From Tissierellia bacterium (GTDB taxonomy: Bacteria > Bacillota > Clostridia > Peptostreptococcales > Acidaminobacteraceae), in NCBI GenBank assembly GCA_012727635.1, contig JAAYGQ010000151.1:1-41168 (forward strand): a stretch of DNA of 41,168 bases, read 5' to 3'. The translations under genes were made by a program, and so were the position numbers. Below the pieces are notes generated by a model. The model saw only the letters and a list, made by a program, of their open reading frames with translations, ran no database searches and had not been told where the DNA came from. Shown here in pieces: positions 20,100-28,997 of the stretch. Position 1 is the stretch's first letter. Each line of letters opens with the position of its first letter.

Positions 20100-20367
20100 A
20101 TTCCTGTGCTTCGTCCAAACCTTCATAGGCAGAAAAGATTTTTTCCTGCAAAAAGGCTCTAGCTTCTACACTGATGGGATGAGCCACATCACGAAAATCT
20201 CCATCGGGTAGTTTTTTACTAGGCATTGCAACAAAAAGGCCATTGTGCCCATCAACAACTTTAATATCATGTATTACAAAGGCATCATCAATAGTGATGG
20301 ATGCGACGGCTTTCATTTTTCCTGATCCTACTACTTTTTTTATGCGTATATCGGTGATATTTAGCAT
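20098..20367 (-). CDS. spoVG: SpoVG family regulatory protein
   Basis: MLNITDIRIKKVVGSGKMKAVASITIDDAFVIHDIKVVDGHNGLFVAMPSKKLPDGDFRDVAHPI. Confidence 0.97.
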   Translation of the reverse strand: MLNITDIRIKKVVGSGKMKAVASITIDDAFVIHDIKVVDGHNGLFVAMPSKKLPDGDFRDVAHPISVEARAFLQEKIFSAYEGLDEAQE

Positions 20368-20416
20368 ATCCTATCCTTTCTGTATCTAAGGTCTATTGAT
20401 TCTACAAATCAGCCCG

Positions 20417-20445
20417 ATATTATCACATCTGCCTAGGCATTTCAA
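20417..20445 (-). promoter_or_regulatory. Predicted spoVG promoter with palindrome in its spacer
   Basis: Minus strand TTGAAA - 17 nt - TAATAT; spacer contains TGCCTAGGCA (20430-20439). Confidence 0.6.
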
Positions 20446-20516
20446 TCTTCTTGATAAAATACGGTTTTTATAAAGATCTATCGACTCAGGAGTTTTCTAA
20501 TTTCAAAGCCGCTAAA

Positions 20517-21119
20517 CTAACCAATAAAGGAAGTATCACAGGGATATAGTTTTCTTAAAAGCTCCCGGGCAAATTTCCCCACTCTTTTTTCTTTTTCTTG
20601 ATCCATAAATTTTTCATTGTAGCCTTTATCCTGCTCAGCCAGCATCCCCAAATACCTTAATCCTGAGTGCTTTGCATAGCGCCTCATGCCTTCTTCTAAT
20701 AAATCAGCTCCTCTTTGGGGAGGATACCCACAGCTAACAAGAAGAGCCATGGCCTTATTTTCCCAAAGGCAGGGCCCTCTTTTTTTACCATAGTATTTAT
20801 TCATACCATAGACCAAACGGTCAAGGGCAGCCTTTAGAGGTGCCGTGACATACCAGCTGTAGACGGGACTTGCTAGAAGGATCAAATCGCTCTTTATAAT
20901 CGAATCAAATACCCTATGCATATCATCCTCAATGGGGCATCCAAAGATTTGGAACTGATCCTGGCACGCTCGGCAGGCTCTACACCCTTCAATCTCCATG
21001 GCGTAGAGGTTAAAAAAAACGATGTCTTCGCCCTCACTTTTAAGTGTCTCGATAAAAGGTTTCAACAGTGACGCTGTGTTCCCTTTATCTCTGGGGCTTG
21101 CAAATAATATAGTTACCAT
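20517..21119 (-). CDS. Flavodoxin-like NADPH-dependent FMN reductase family protein
   Basis: ILFASPRDKGNTASLLKPF, GCRACRACQDQFQIFGCPIEDDMHRVFDSIIKSDLILLASPVYSWYVTAPLKAALDRL. Confidence 0.9.
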   Translation of the reverse strand: MVTILFASPRDKGNTASLLKPFIETLKSEGEDIVFFNLYAMEIEGCRACRACQDQFQIFGCPIEDDMHRVFDSIIKSDLILLASPVYSWYVTAPLKAALDRLVYGMNKYYGKKRGPCLWENKAMALLVSCGYPPQRGADLLEEGMRRYAKHSGLRYLGMLAEQDKGYNEKFMDQEKEKRVGKFARELLRKLYPCDTSFIG

Positions 21120-21131
21120 TGGTCCGTCCTC

Positions 21132-21458
21132 CTAGAAAACAAATTGTATCAGAAACATATAGAAAAAAGTACCAAGGGATATGGATAAGAGCATTTGTCT
21201 TTTCCACCGGTGAATGAAAAAAATAAAAAGTATGGCGATGAGCTCGGGAATCCCCCGGGTTCCACGAAGAAAGCTCACATCTTTTAAACTAAATATAACC
21301 AGCATTCCAAAAATGGCCGGTGGTAGGTTCTGGCCTAAATAGAGAATATAATCTGGGGCTTTTCGCTTTCCGGAAAAAAGAACAAAGGGCACAAAGCGAG
21401 TAAACATAGTGCCCACAACTGCCATAGATATCATAATTATTTTTTGCTGGGTGTCCAC
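21132..21458 (-). CDS. azlD: AzlD branched-chain amino acid transport component
   Basis: MISMAVVGTMFTRFVPFVLFSGKRKAPDYILYLGQNLPPAIFGMLVIFSLKD. Start moved to GTG 21458, because GGAGG SD lies inside the longer ATG ORF. Confidence 0.85.
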   Translation of the reverse strand: MDTQQKIIMISMAVVGTMFTRFVPFVLFSGKRKAPDYILYLGQNLPPAIFGMLVIFSLKDVSFLRGTRGIPELIAILFIFFIHRWKRQMLLSISLGTFFYMFLIQFVF

Positions 21459-22132
21459 TGTTTCCTCCATGCTATGAGTAGAAGTAAAAAAAGTATAACC
21501 ATGGCGCCCAAAATAAAAAACTCTTTTCCTAGAAGCAGAAGGCTAAGACTGGTAACCCCAAGGCCCAGTAGAGAAAGGCGGTGATCTTCTTCTTTAAACC
21601 ACTGTTCTAAAAAAATCACCACCAGAAGAGCCGTTAACACAAATTCAAGGCCTTCGGTGGGAAGATACAGATGGTTTCCCAAAAAAGCTCCTATACTGGC
21701 TCCTCCAACCCAATACAAATGATTTAACAGAGTAACAAAAAAGTAAAACCAACCCGGATCTACATCCTCAGGAATATTCGCAGCATAGTTAATACTAAAG
21801 CTCTCATCGCAGAGGCCATAGATGAGATAGAATTTCTTCCATCCTGTGGCTTCATATTTTTCCAGCATGGAGATACTGTAAAACATATGTCGAGCATTGA
21901 TCATTAGAGTCAGTAAAAGCACAGATAGGGGTGCATAGGCCCCCTGCAAAAGAGAAACCAAAACAAATTCCACAGAACCGGCAAAAACAAAGAGGCTCAT
22001 GGAAAAAGGATACCAGAAACTAAAACCTTGGGAGCGCATATAAATCCCATAGGTGATACCCAAAAATAAGAAACCTGCTAAAATTGGAAGGCTAGGCAGG
22101 AAGGCAGCCTTTAATGCACGTGTCTTCTTCAT
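21437..22132 (-). CDS. azlC: AzlC family branched-chain amino acid permease
   Basis: LPSLPILAGFLFLGITYGIYMRSQGFSFWYPFSMSLFVFAGSVEFVLVSLL...LTLMINARHMFYSISMLEKY...GLCDESFSI. Confidence 0.92.
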   Translation of the reverse strand: MKKTRALKAAFLPSLPILAGFLFLGITYGIYMRSQGFSFWYPFSMSLFVFAGSVEFVLVSLLQGAYAPLSVLLLTLMINARHMFYSISMLEKYEATGWKKFYLIYGLCDESFSINYAANIPEDVDPGWFYFFVTLLNHLYWVGGASIGAFLGNHLYLPTEGLEFVLTALLVVIFLEQWFKEEDHRLSLLGLGVTSLSLLLLGKEFFILGAMVILFLLLLIAWRKQWTPSKK

Positions 22133-22398
22133 TTAAGCCCCTAAATCCTTACTCTGATTGAAAAATACAATATTTAGAACGCTATGTCAAAGATTCTCTC
22201 ATCAATAAGTGAGAACCTTTACTAGATTTGCTGCTTCGAGAGCTCCATTCATCAGTTCATTGTGTTTTTAAGTAGAAGGTCATTTTTAATAGCTAGAAAA
22301 GCGGCTATGCTTTGCGTAAAGAAGCAAACCATCTCCTTTTGTTAATTATAGCATTTATCCTTAACCCTTTGCCGAGGATTATTATGGCTAAAAATTTA

Positions 22399-22427
22399 TT
22401 GGTAGAGCATTTTATACATGTTATAAT
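22399..22427 (+). promoter_or_regulatory. Predicted sigma-A promoter of murC
   Basis: TTGGTA - 17 nt - TATAAT with TG extended -10 (TGTTATAAT). Confidence 0.75.
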
Positions 22428-22456
22428 AAGGGCAGATAAAATCGAAAGGAAATACC

Positions 22457-23854
22457 ATGAAAGATTTATTCTCAGAGGATATAAATAAAATTCACTTAAT
22501 CGGCATTGGGGGAAGCAGCATGGTCGCCGTCGCCGAGATACTTCTGGATCGAGGCTACAGTATAACCGGTTCTGATATGGCAAGAAATAGTAATGTCAAA
22601 AAATTAGAAAGCTTAGGCGTCCCCTTTACCCTCGGGCATTTTGCTCAAAGTGTAGAAGATGCCAATCTTATTATATACACCTCGGCGGTTCACGACGAAA
22701 ATGCCGAAATAATTGAGGCAAAAAAACGTGGCATTCCCCTTATGAAACGATCAAAGTTTTTTCATGAGCTAACAAAAAACTATACTCATTCCGTGGCTAT
22801 CAGCGGTGCCCATGGAAAAAGCACCGTAACTGCCATGGTTTCAGTTATGATGGCCAACTCACCTCTTGATCCCACCCTAGTGGTGGGTGCAGGGGTGCAC
22901 GAGCTCGATGGTAATGTACGCTTGGGCAAAGGAAATCTTATTGTCAATGAGGCCTGCGAGTTTGAAGCCAGCTTTCTTGACTTTCACCGAACGATTTCAG
23001 TTATATTAAACATTGATGACGATCATCTAGATTATTACGGTTCCTTTGAAAACATTCAAAATGCCTTTGTAGATTTTGCCAATGGCACCGAAGAAGGCGG
23101 TTTTGTGCTTATGAATGCCGATGATCCCCAAAGCATGGAAATTCTACCTCGAATCAATAAAAAGGTTCTAACCTTTGGCGTGGACAACGATGCCGATTAC
23201 AGAGCCCTTAACTATCACTACGACCATCTAGGTTATCTTAGCTTTGATATATATCATAAAAAGGAACTTTTGGGTTCTGTTGAGCTATCTGTACCCGGCG
23301 TTCATAATATTCAAAATGCCTTGGCCGCCACGGCCATAGCCCACTATTATCACGGGGATGTAAAACAGGAACTTGAGACTCTGCACAAATTTAAAGGAGC
23401 CATTCGACGATTTGACCCCCATGGAAGGCTCAATGGGGCCCTGCTATACGATGATTTTGCCCACCATCCAAAGGAAATCGCAAGGACCCTTGAAGCAGCA
23501 AGAAGTGTTTTCCCTGATAAGCGAATTGTCGTTGGTTTTCAACCCCATACCTATTCTAGAACAAAAATACTTTTTAAAGATTTCGTAAAGTGCTTTAAAG
23601 ACGCTGACCTTGTGTGGATTATGGATATTTTTGCAGCCCGAGAAGCCAATGATCCAACCATACACACTACCATGCTTGTAGACGCCCTAGAGCAACCTCC
23701 GGCAGTCTATGTACCCACCTTCGAGGAACTCAGGGACAAGATGCGCAGTGAACTTAGAGAAGGCGATGTCTTCTTCAGCGTAGGTTGTGGAGATGTTTAT
23801 CGAATTTTCGATGAGTTTCTCTTTGTCGATGAAAAGGAGGCCAGTGAATGTTAA
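22457..23854 (+). CDS. murC: UDP-N-acetylmuramate--L-alanine ligase
   Basis: HLIGIGGSSMVAVAEILLDRGYSITGSD, VAISGAHGKSTVTAMVS, NIDDDHLDYYGS, YDDFAHHPKEIARTLEAAR, GFQPHTYSRTK. Confidence 0.95.
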   Translation: MKDLFSEDINKIHLIGIGGSSMVAVAEILLDRGYSITGSDMARNSNVKKLESLGVPFTLGHFAQSVEDANLIIYTSAVHDENAEIIEAKKRGIPLMKRSKFFHELTKNYTHSVAISGAHGKSTVTAMVSVMMANSPLDPTLVVGAGVHELDGNVRLGKGNLIVNEACEFEASFLDFHRTISVILNIDDDHLDYYGSFENIQNAFVDFANGTEEGGFVLMNADDPQSMEILPRINKKVLTFGVDNDADYRALNYHYDHLGYLSFDIYHKKELLGSVELSVPGVHNIQNALAATAIAHYYHGDVKQELETLHKFKGAIRRFDPHGRLNGALLYDDFAHHPKEIARTLEAARSVFPDKRIVVGFQPHTYSRTKILFKDFVKCFKDADLVWIMDIFAAREANDPTIHTTMLVDALEQPPAVYVPTFEELRDKMRSELREGDVFFSVGCGDVYRIFDEFLFVDEKEASEC

Positions 23855-24000
23855 AGCGATTTTTCGTCAGCTATCTTATTGGACTTGTACTTTTCGGTGC
23901 ACTTTTCTTCGGTCTTTCCTCTAAGCTGTCCCCTAGGAGTGACTTTCGCCCCAGACCTATAGAAGCCCAGGGAATGAGTATCGAAGAGGTTATGCCTTAA
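23848..24000 (+). CDS. Small single-pass membrane protein (50 aa), translationally coupled to murC
   Basis: Own translation: MLKRFFVSYLIGLVLFGALFFGLSSKLSPRSDFRPRPIEAQGMSIEEVMP. Strong AAGGAGG SD inside the murC 3' end, ATGTTAA overlap, followed at once by a terminator. Below the track's length cut-off. Confidence 0.8.
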   Translation: MLKRFFVSYLIGLVLFGALFFGLSSKLSPRSDFRPRPIEAQGMSIEEVMP

Positions 24001-24004
24001 ATAA

Positions 24005-24040
24005 AAAAGCTCTTGGAATTTTCCAAGGGCTTTTATTTTT
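24005..24040 (+). terminator. Intrinsic terminator of the murC-small ORF unit
   Basis: AAAAGCTCTTGG-aatttt-CCAAGGGCTTTTATTTTT. Confidence 0.85.
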
Positions 24041-24268
24041 CTCGGTTTTTCAAAAACTTTCTAAATTAAAATATTATTAAAAATCCTATAGTAAAGCAAA
24101 AACTATTTACTCTATTATTTTTTCTAAAGGAAGTACAGTAAATAAAAAATAAAGCATTGCTATTGATAGTGCAATCAAGGCTTATACTTGAATTTTTTTT
24201 TCCTATCGAGCTTGCTTCTAATGAATAAAGCATTCTCTACTTTAATCAAAATTTTAGATTCCAAATCT

Positions 24269-24730
24269 TTATATATCTTTAACTGCTTTTCTCTTTTTTT
24301 CCTCTAGAATAAAAGAAAGCAGAAGCAGCCCTGCACCAACGGTAATAAAGCTGTCTGCCACATTAAAAACAGCAAAATTTATTAGCCTAAAATCAAAATA
24401 GTCGATGACATAACCAAGTATAAGACGATCATAAAGATTGCCCGCAGCGCCACCAATAATAAAAGCCAGAGAAACCAGCTCCAATAGTCCTGCTTCTTCT
24501 TTTTTTCTTCTATAGAGGTAGTAACTTAGAAGGGCCACCATAACAAGAGAAAAGATGCCTAGAGCCAAGGTATGGTCCTTAAACAAACTAAAGGCAGCTC
24601 CTGTGTTTTCTATGTAGGTCAGATGAAAAACATCCTTCCAAAGGGGAAGGGAGTTCTCCTGAAGAAATAAAACCGCCAGAAACTTACTGACTCTATCTAG
24701 CAAAACAATTCCAAAGATAAGTCCAATCAT
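24269..24730 (-). CDS. lspA: Lipoprotein signal peptidase
   Basis: LTYIENTGAAFSLFKDH, IIGGAAGNLYDRLILGYVIDYFDF, FAVFNVADSFITVG. Confidence 0.96.
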   Translation of the reverse strand: MIGLIFGIVLLDRVSKFLAVLFLQENSLPLWKDVFHLTYIENTGAAFSLFKDHTLALGIFSLVMVALLSYYLYRRKKEEAGLLELVSLAFIIGGAAGNLYDRLILGYVIDYFDFRLINFAVFNVADSFITVGAGLLLLSFILEEKKRKAVKDI

Positions 24731-24731
24731 A

Positions 24732-25349
24732 CTAACTCCTATAACGAAATCCGAGGATTTTTTTTCCCTTGGTTGAAAACTTTATTTCATAATGGGTTGC
24801 GATGTTTTCACTCCACAATGGATCATTGTGAAGGTCTTCGGTGACATCAAAGGGAGTTTTCCCTAAAGCCTTTACTTGCTGTAAACTGAATTCAAAGAGT
24901 TCTCGACTATCGGTCTTTAGCTGGACAATAGAGGCTTTTTTCAAAATACGCTGATAGCTCATAAGAAGGACTCGGTAGGTCAATCTTCGTTTAAAGTGTC
25001 TCGCCTTGGGCCAAGGATCAGAAAAATTCAGATAAAGCCCACTAAAGAGATTCTCCTCCATAAGGGGGATAATCTCTTGAATATTTCCCGTCATAAAAAG
25101 AATGTTTTTAAGTTCCCCCACATCCCGCATGGCTTTTAAAGTAAAGTCCCCACTGCGCTCAATCCCGAGAAAATTTCTCTCGGGATACTTTTTTGCCATA
25201 GCAATAAGAAAATCCCCTTTACCAAAGCCAATCTCCAGTTCCAGGGGTTTTTCATCAAAGCGCTTTTTTATTTCTTTGGGGTCTTCAATTAATAGATGCT
25301 GATAATCAATAAGTTTTTTAGACAAATCCTTTATTTTACGTACCCGCAT
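24732..25349 (-). CDS. trmB: tRNA (guanine-N7-)-methyltransferase
   Basis: [52 protein letters not shown]. Confidence 0.95.
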   Translation of the reverse strand: MRVRKIKDLSKKLIDYQHLLIEDPKEIKKRFDEKPLELEIGFGKGDFLIAMAKKYPERNFLGIERSGDFTLKAMRDVGELKNILFMTGNIQEIIPLMEENLFSGLYLNFSDPWPKARHFKRRLTYRVLLMSYQRILKKASIVQLKTDSRELFEFSLQQVKALGKTPFDVTEDLHNDPLWSENIATHYEIKFSTKGKKILGFRYRS

Positions 25350-26680
25350 CAGTTTAGTCCCTTCGTTGGGTAATCACCCAGTACTTGCCAAAGAAGATAC
25401 TCTTCAATACCCGCCTCCTCTAGAGCTTTAATTTGCAGATTTATTTGTTCGGTTGTATAGTTCCAAGCCTGGAGCCAGGGTCTAATAATTGCAGCGGTTT
25501 TAACATTACTATTGCGCTGCAGAGCGTATTCCATAGAGATCTTAAGCACCTCATAGGGATGAGCTTCGGGGTCATCGAAGTCAAAAACTCCGGAGCCATA
25601 CAAACTCGGATAAAACATCGGGCTAATTACATCCACCACATTGCTAAGGGCTTCCCACTGCTGACCGATGGTCACGTCGGCGATTTCCACTGCCACCCAA
25701 CCAAAAACATCGGCGCTGATTATTGCATCCTTTTTATTTAGATTGGCTTGGATATACATAATAAACTTTTGTATGGCCTCGGCTCGGGTTTCATCGCGTT
25801 CATTCAGAGCTAGCATATCCGAATCAAAATTATCGGGAAATCGGACATAGTCAAATTGGATCTCATCAAAGCCTAGCTCAAGGGCCTCATTGCTTAACTC
25901 CAATAAATATTCCCAGACATTTCTATCATAGGGAGAGTTCCAATAAAGTCCATCGGAAATAAGCAGGGTACCGTCGGCGTGTCGAATGGCTCGATCTTTA
26001 TTTCGTTCAGCAAAGAGAGGATCTTTAAAGGCAACAATACGGGCTATAAGATAATAACCCTTGTCCTTTAATTTCTTAATTAAAGCCCCACCATCTTCAT
26101 AGAGCTCAATATTTGCTTCGGGTACTTTAGCTTTAGCGGCATTACTATCAAAGAGAACAAAACCATTGTCATCATGATAATCTAGAACCAGTGCATTTAT
26201 AGGAGTGTCCTTTACTCTTTCTACAGTTTCATCTATAAACTCTTCCCCATAGGGCGCAATATAGATTCCCTTGGTCTTAGTGTAATTGCCATAGGGCTTA
26301 TCTTTAACCGTATAAAGATTATAGTTAACCCCCTCTAGCGGAAGATCAATATCAAAGACAAAACGTTTTGATATAACATCTTGATTGACCCAACCACGGT
26401 TTCCATATTGATCCATCACCAAAGTCTGATCGGCCTTTTTCCGAAACACAAAAACGCGCTCTTGAAAGTTCAGTTTTCGAATGGTTTGTCCATCATCACT
26501 TTGAAGCGCCACAAGGTTTTCTTGGGTATAAGCGTACTCCCTGGGAATTCTTTCTTTTTCAATTTGGTAGTTCTGGATTTGTCCTTCGGTAATGCTACCT
26601 TGTTTAATGCTTATGGAGCCCTGGGGCTCACTGCAGCCAGCTAAAAAAACAAGAAGAAGGAAAACCAACATTTTTCGCAT
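25349..26680 (-). CDS. Putative glycoside hydrolase lipoprotein (DUF4015-like) with N-terminal SH3-like segment
   Basis: Lipobox [25 protein letters not shown]...[18 protein letters not shown]...[17 protein letters not shown]...[10 protein letters not shown]...[11 protein letters not shown]. Start probably MRKML at 26680 rather than 26716. Confidence 0.85.
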   Translation of the reverse strand: MRKMLVFLLLVFLAGCSEPQGSISIKQGSITEGQIQNYQIEKERIPREYAYTQENLVALQSDDGQTIRKLNFQERVFVFRKKADQTLVMDQYGNRGWVNQDVISKRFVFDIDLPLEGVNYNLYTVKDKPYGNYTKTKGIYIAPYGEEFIDETVERVKDTPINALVLDYHDDNGFVLFDSNAAKAKVPEANIELYEDGGALIKKLKDKGYYLIARIVAFKDPLFAERNKDRAIRHADGTLLISDGLYWNSPYDRNVWEYLLELSNEALELGFDEIQFDYVRFPDNFDSDMLALNERDETRAEAIQKFIMYIQANLNKKDAIISADVFGWVAVEIADVTIGQQWEALSNVVDVISPMFYPSLYGSGVFDFDDPEAHPYEVLKISMEYALQRNSNVKTAAIIRPWLQAWNYTTEQINLQIKALEEAGIEEYLLWQVLGDYPTKGLN

Positions 26681-26688
26681 AAATCCTC

Positions 26689-27579
26689 TTAAAATGTGAA
26701 CCTTCCTGTCATCCAATAATCCTCGGGAATTCCATAATCTTTATCCAGATTATTAAAGGTCCACTGACCACTAAGGCCGTTTTCATCCATAGCCAGTTTA
26801 AAGTAATACATAGCAATTCCCCCATCGAGGTTTTCACTTACTTGACTGACCTGTGGATTTTTGTGTATACATAGTATTATATCATCATGATCAACGATAA
26901 ACTTCCAAGGTTGCCTGTTGCCCCAACTGGGAGCATATTTAAGATAGTAATAGACACGGTCCAATCCGCGGCGTTCTAGCTCATCGTAATCTGTACTGTT
27001 GCCCCAACGGTCTAAATATACAAAACTGCTAGTCTCTTCACGAAGAGGTATATCATTTTTAGTCTCCAAATTAAGACCGGCATAGCCTTCTTTCAAGGGG
27101 TTGACCAAGGGGTGTTTTAAATTTGAAAATAGGCGACTAAAATAATTATCTTCCTTTGGATACCCCAGGGCTACAAGGGCTACAAGTTCGTCTTTGTCCC
27201 TCCATCCCATAGAAGTTTTCGCTGCATAGGAATCTAGCACAGTAATCCAGCAACTGCCAATGCCCATGGCCATCATTCTTAGAACAATATCTTCTACAGC
27301 GTAGGCAGTCATTCGGACATTATCGGGTTCACTATTTGAAAAAACAGCTATATAATGGGGCGCATCAATCATGACTCCATTATAACCAGCAAAGCCACCA
27401 AGCTTGATTGCTGCGCGTTGGCCATCCTCAACAAAGACAAGTTCATAGCCAGGGATATTCCCCATAGGATGAGGTGCTTCGAGAAGGGAGCACAGATCCC
27501 TTTTATCTTCTTCAACAAGTTCCTTCTTTTTGTAATTTCGACATGATTTGCGTTTTTCAAGAATCTCTAACTTATTCAT
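26689..27579 (-). CDS. Nitroreductase family protein (TM1586-type)
   Basis: EILEKRKSCRNYKKKELVEEDKRDL...VEDIVLRMMAMGIGSCWITVLD...YYLKYAPSWGNRQPWKFIVDHDDI. GGAGGTG SD precedes ATG 27579. Confidence 0.8.
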   Translation of the reverse strand: MNKLEILEKRKSCRNYKKKELVEEDKRDLCSLLEAPHPMGNIPGYELVFVEDGQRAAIKLGGFAGYNGVMIDAPHYIAVFSNSEPDNVRMTAYAVEDIVLRMMAMGIGSCWITVLDSYAAKTSMGWRDKDELVALVALGYPKEDNYFSRLFSNLKHPLVNPLKEGYAGLNLETKNDIPLREETSSFVYLDRWGNSTDYDELERRGLDRVYYYLKYAPSWGNRQPWKFIVDHDDIILCIHKNPQVSQVSENLDGGIAMYYFKLAMDENGLSGQWTFNNLDKDYGIPEDYWMTGRFTF

Positions 27580-27672
27580 TTTCACCTCCATTTAGTAAAT
27601 TATAAAGGAGTTTTCGTATAATTACAAGAGCAGCCTCCAAGAACTGGGTATAATGGACAAAAGGAGGTACTC

Positions 27673-28971
27673 ATGATAATTAATTCCTATGGCGCTGCTG
27701 GACAGGTAACCGGCTCCTGTCACCAAGTCATTTCTACTCAAACTTTTCTACTGGATTGTGGACTCTTTCAAGGAACCAAAGAGGTCGATGCTCAAAATAT
27801 GCGAACTCTCCCCTTTGACCCTTCAGCCCTTAATTTTGTTCTCCTTAGTCATGCTCATCTTGATCACTGTGGACGTCTTCCTCTTTTAACCAAAGGTGGA
27901 TTTCGTGGCCCCATCTACACCACCAAGGCCACCAGGGATCTTGCCGAGCTAATCCTAAGAGACAGTGCGAAAATTCAAGGGATGCAAAGGGCTCCCCTTT
28001 ATAGCGAAGCCGATGTTGAAGATGTGATATCACGTTTTTATCCTGTAGAGGAAAGACAAGAAAAAAACCATGGAGACATTATTTTCTCTTTTCACTCTGC
28101 TGGCCACCTCCTAGGGGCCCACTGGATAAAGGTTAAAACACCCGAGGGAATCCTAGCCTTTAGCGGCGATCTTGGACGCTACGAATGCGTCTTTTATCCT
28201 CAACCCGAAGAGCTGGGTAACATTGACTATCTTATACTTGAGAGCACCAATGGTGCTCGGATTACTCCCCCCATTAAGGAGGGCCTCAAAACCCTCTATG
28301 AAGAAATTAAAAAATGCATTTTCGAGAAAAGGACGGTTGTCATTCCCGCTTTTTCCATAGGAAGAACCGAGGAAGTCCTCTCAGCCCTAGTTAATCTGGC
28401 CTTAGAAGAAACCAATACTTCTTTTTTTGAAACACCCATATTTGTAGATTCTAAGCTTGCTCGCAGCGGCCTAAATGTATACCATCAATACCCCTCTCTC
28501 CATAAAATACCTCTTCAAAACCTAATGCCTAGAAATTTGTTTCTCGGGGATCTTAGGCAAACAAATTCTTTAAAAAGAGAAGAGGCTAAAATCCTAATCT
28601 CTGCTTCGGGGATGATGGAGGGTGGGCCGGTACTTTTCCATGCTAAGAAGTACTTGCCCGATGAAAGGGCTACCTTTTTTATTGTAGGTTATCAGGGAGA
28701 AGGAACCCTGGGAAGACGCCTACTTATGGGAGAAAAAAACATTAGAATTCTTGACACAGACATTGAAGTCAAAGCACCCATTGTTCAAATTTCCGGTCTT
28801 TCAGGCCATGCTGACATAAATGATCTTACCCGCTTTGTATCTACGGCTCGAGGGCTTAAAAATATTTTGCTTGTCCATGGCGAGCCTGCTTCTCTAGAAG
28901 GGGTGAAATCTGTATTTGATAAAGATTATAAAGTCCATATTCAGGAATTTAATCAGCCCTTTGAATTGTAA
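27673..28971 (+). CDS. MBL-fold/beta-CASP metallohydrolase (RNA-processing exonuclease-like)
   Basis: LLSHAHLDHCGRLPLLTKGGF, LAFSGDLGRY, ISASGMMEGGPVLFHAKKYLPDERATFFIVGYQGEGTLGRRLL, LSGHADINDLTRFV, LLVHGEPASLEGV. Confidence 0.92.
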   Translation: MIINSYGAAGQVTGSCHQVISTQTFLLDCGLFQGTKEVDAQNMRTLPFDPSALNFVLLSHAHLDHCGRLPLLTKGGFRGPIYTTKATRDLAELILRDSAKIQGMQRAPLYSEADVEDVISRFYPVEERQEKNHGDIIFSFHSAGHLLGAHWIKVKTPEGILAFSGDLGRYECVFYPQPEELGNIDYLILESTNGARITPPIKEGLKTLYEEIKKCIFEKRTVVIPAFSIGRTEEVLSALVNLALEETNTSFFETPIFVDSKLARSGLNVYHQYPSLHKIPLQNLMPRNLFLGDLRQTNSLKREEAKILISASGMMEGGPVLFHAKKYLPDERATFFIVGYQGEGTLGRRLLMGEKNIRILDTDIEVKAPIVQISGLSGHADINDLTRFVSTARGLKNILLVHGEPASLEGVKSVFDKDYKVHIQEFNQPFEL

Positions 28972-28994
28972 AGGAGAGGCTTTCGCCTCTCCTT
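28971..28994. terminator. Bidirectional terminator between convergent MBL and GDPD genes
   Basis: AAGGAGAGGC-tttc-GCCTCTCCTT. Confidence 0.8.
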
Positions 28995-28997
28995 ATT

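Noticed and set aside
22305-22583. 92-aa minus-strand ORF across the murC promoter
   Set aside because: Overlaps the murC promoter and 5' end in antisense, no SD or domain.
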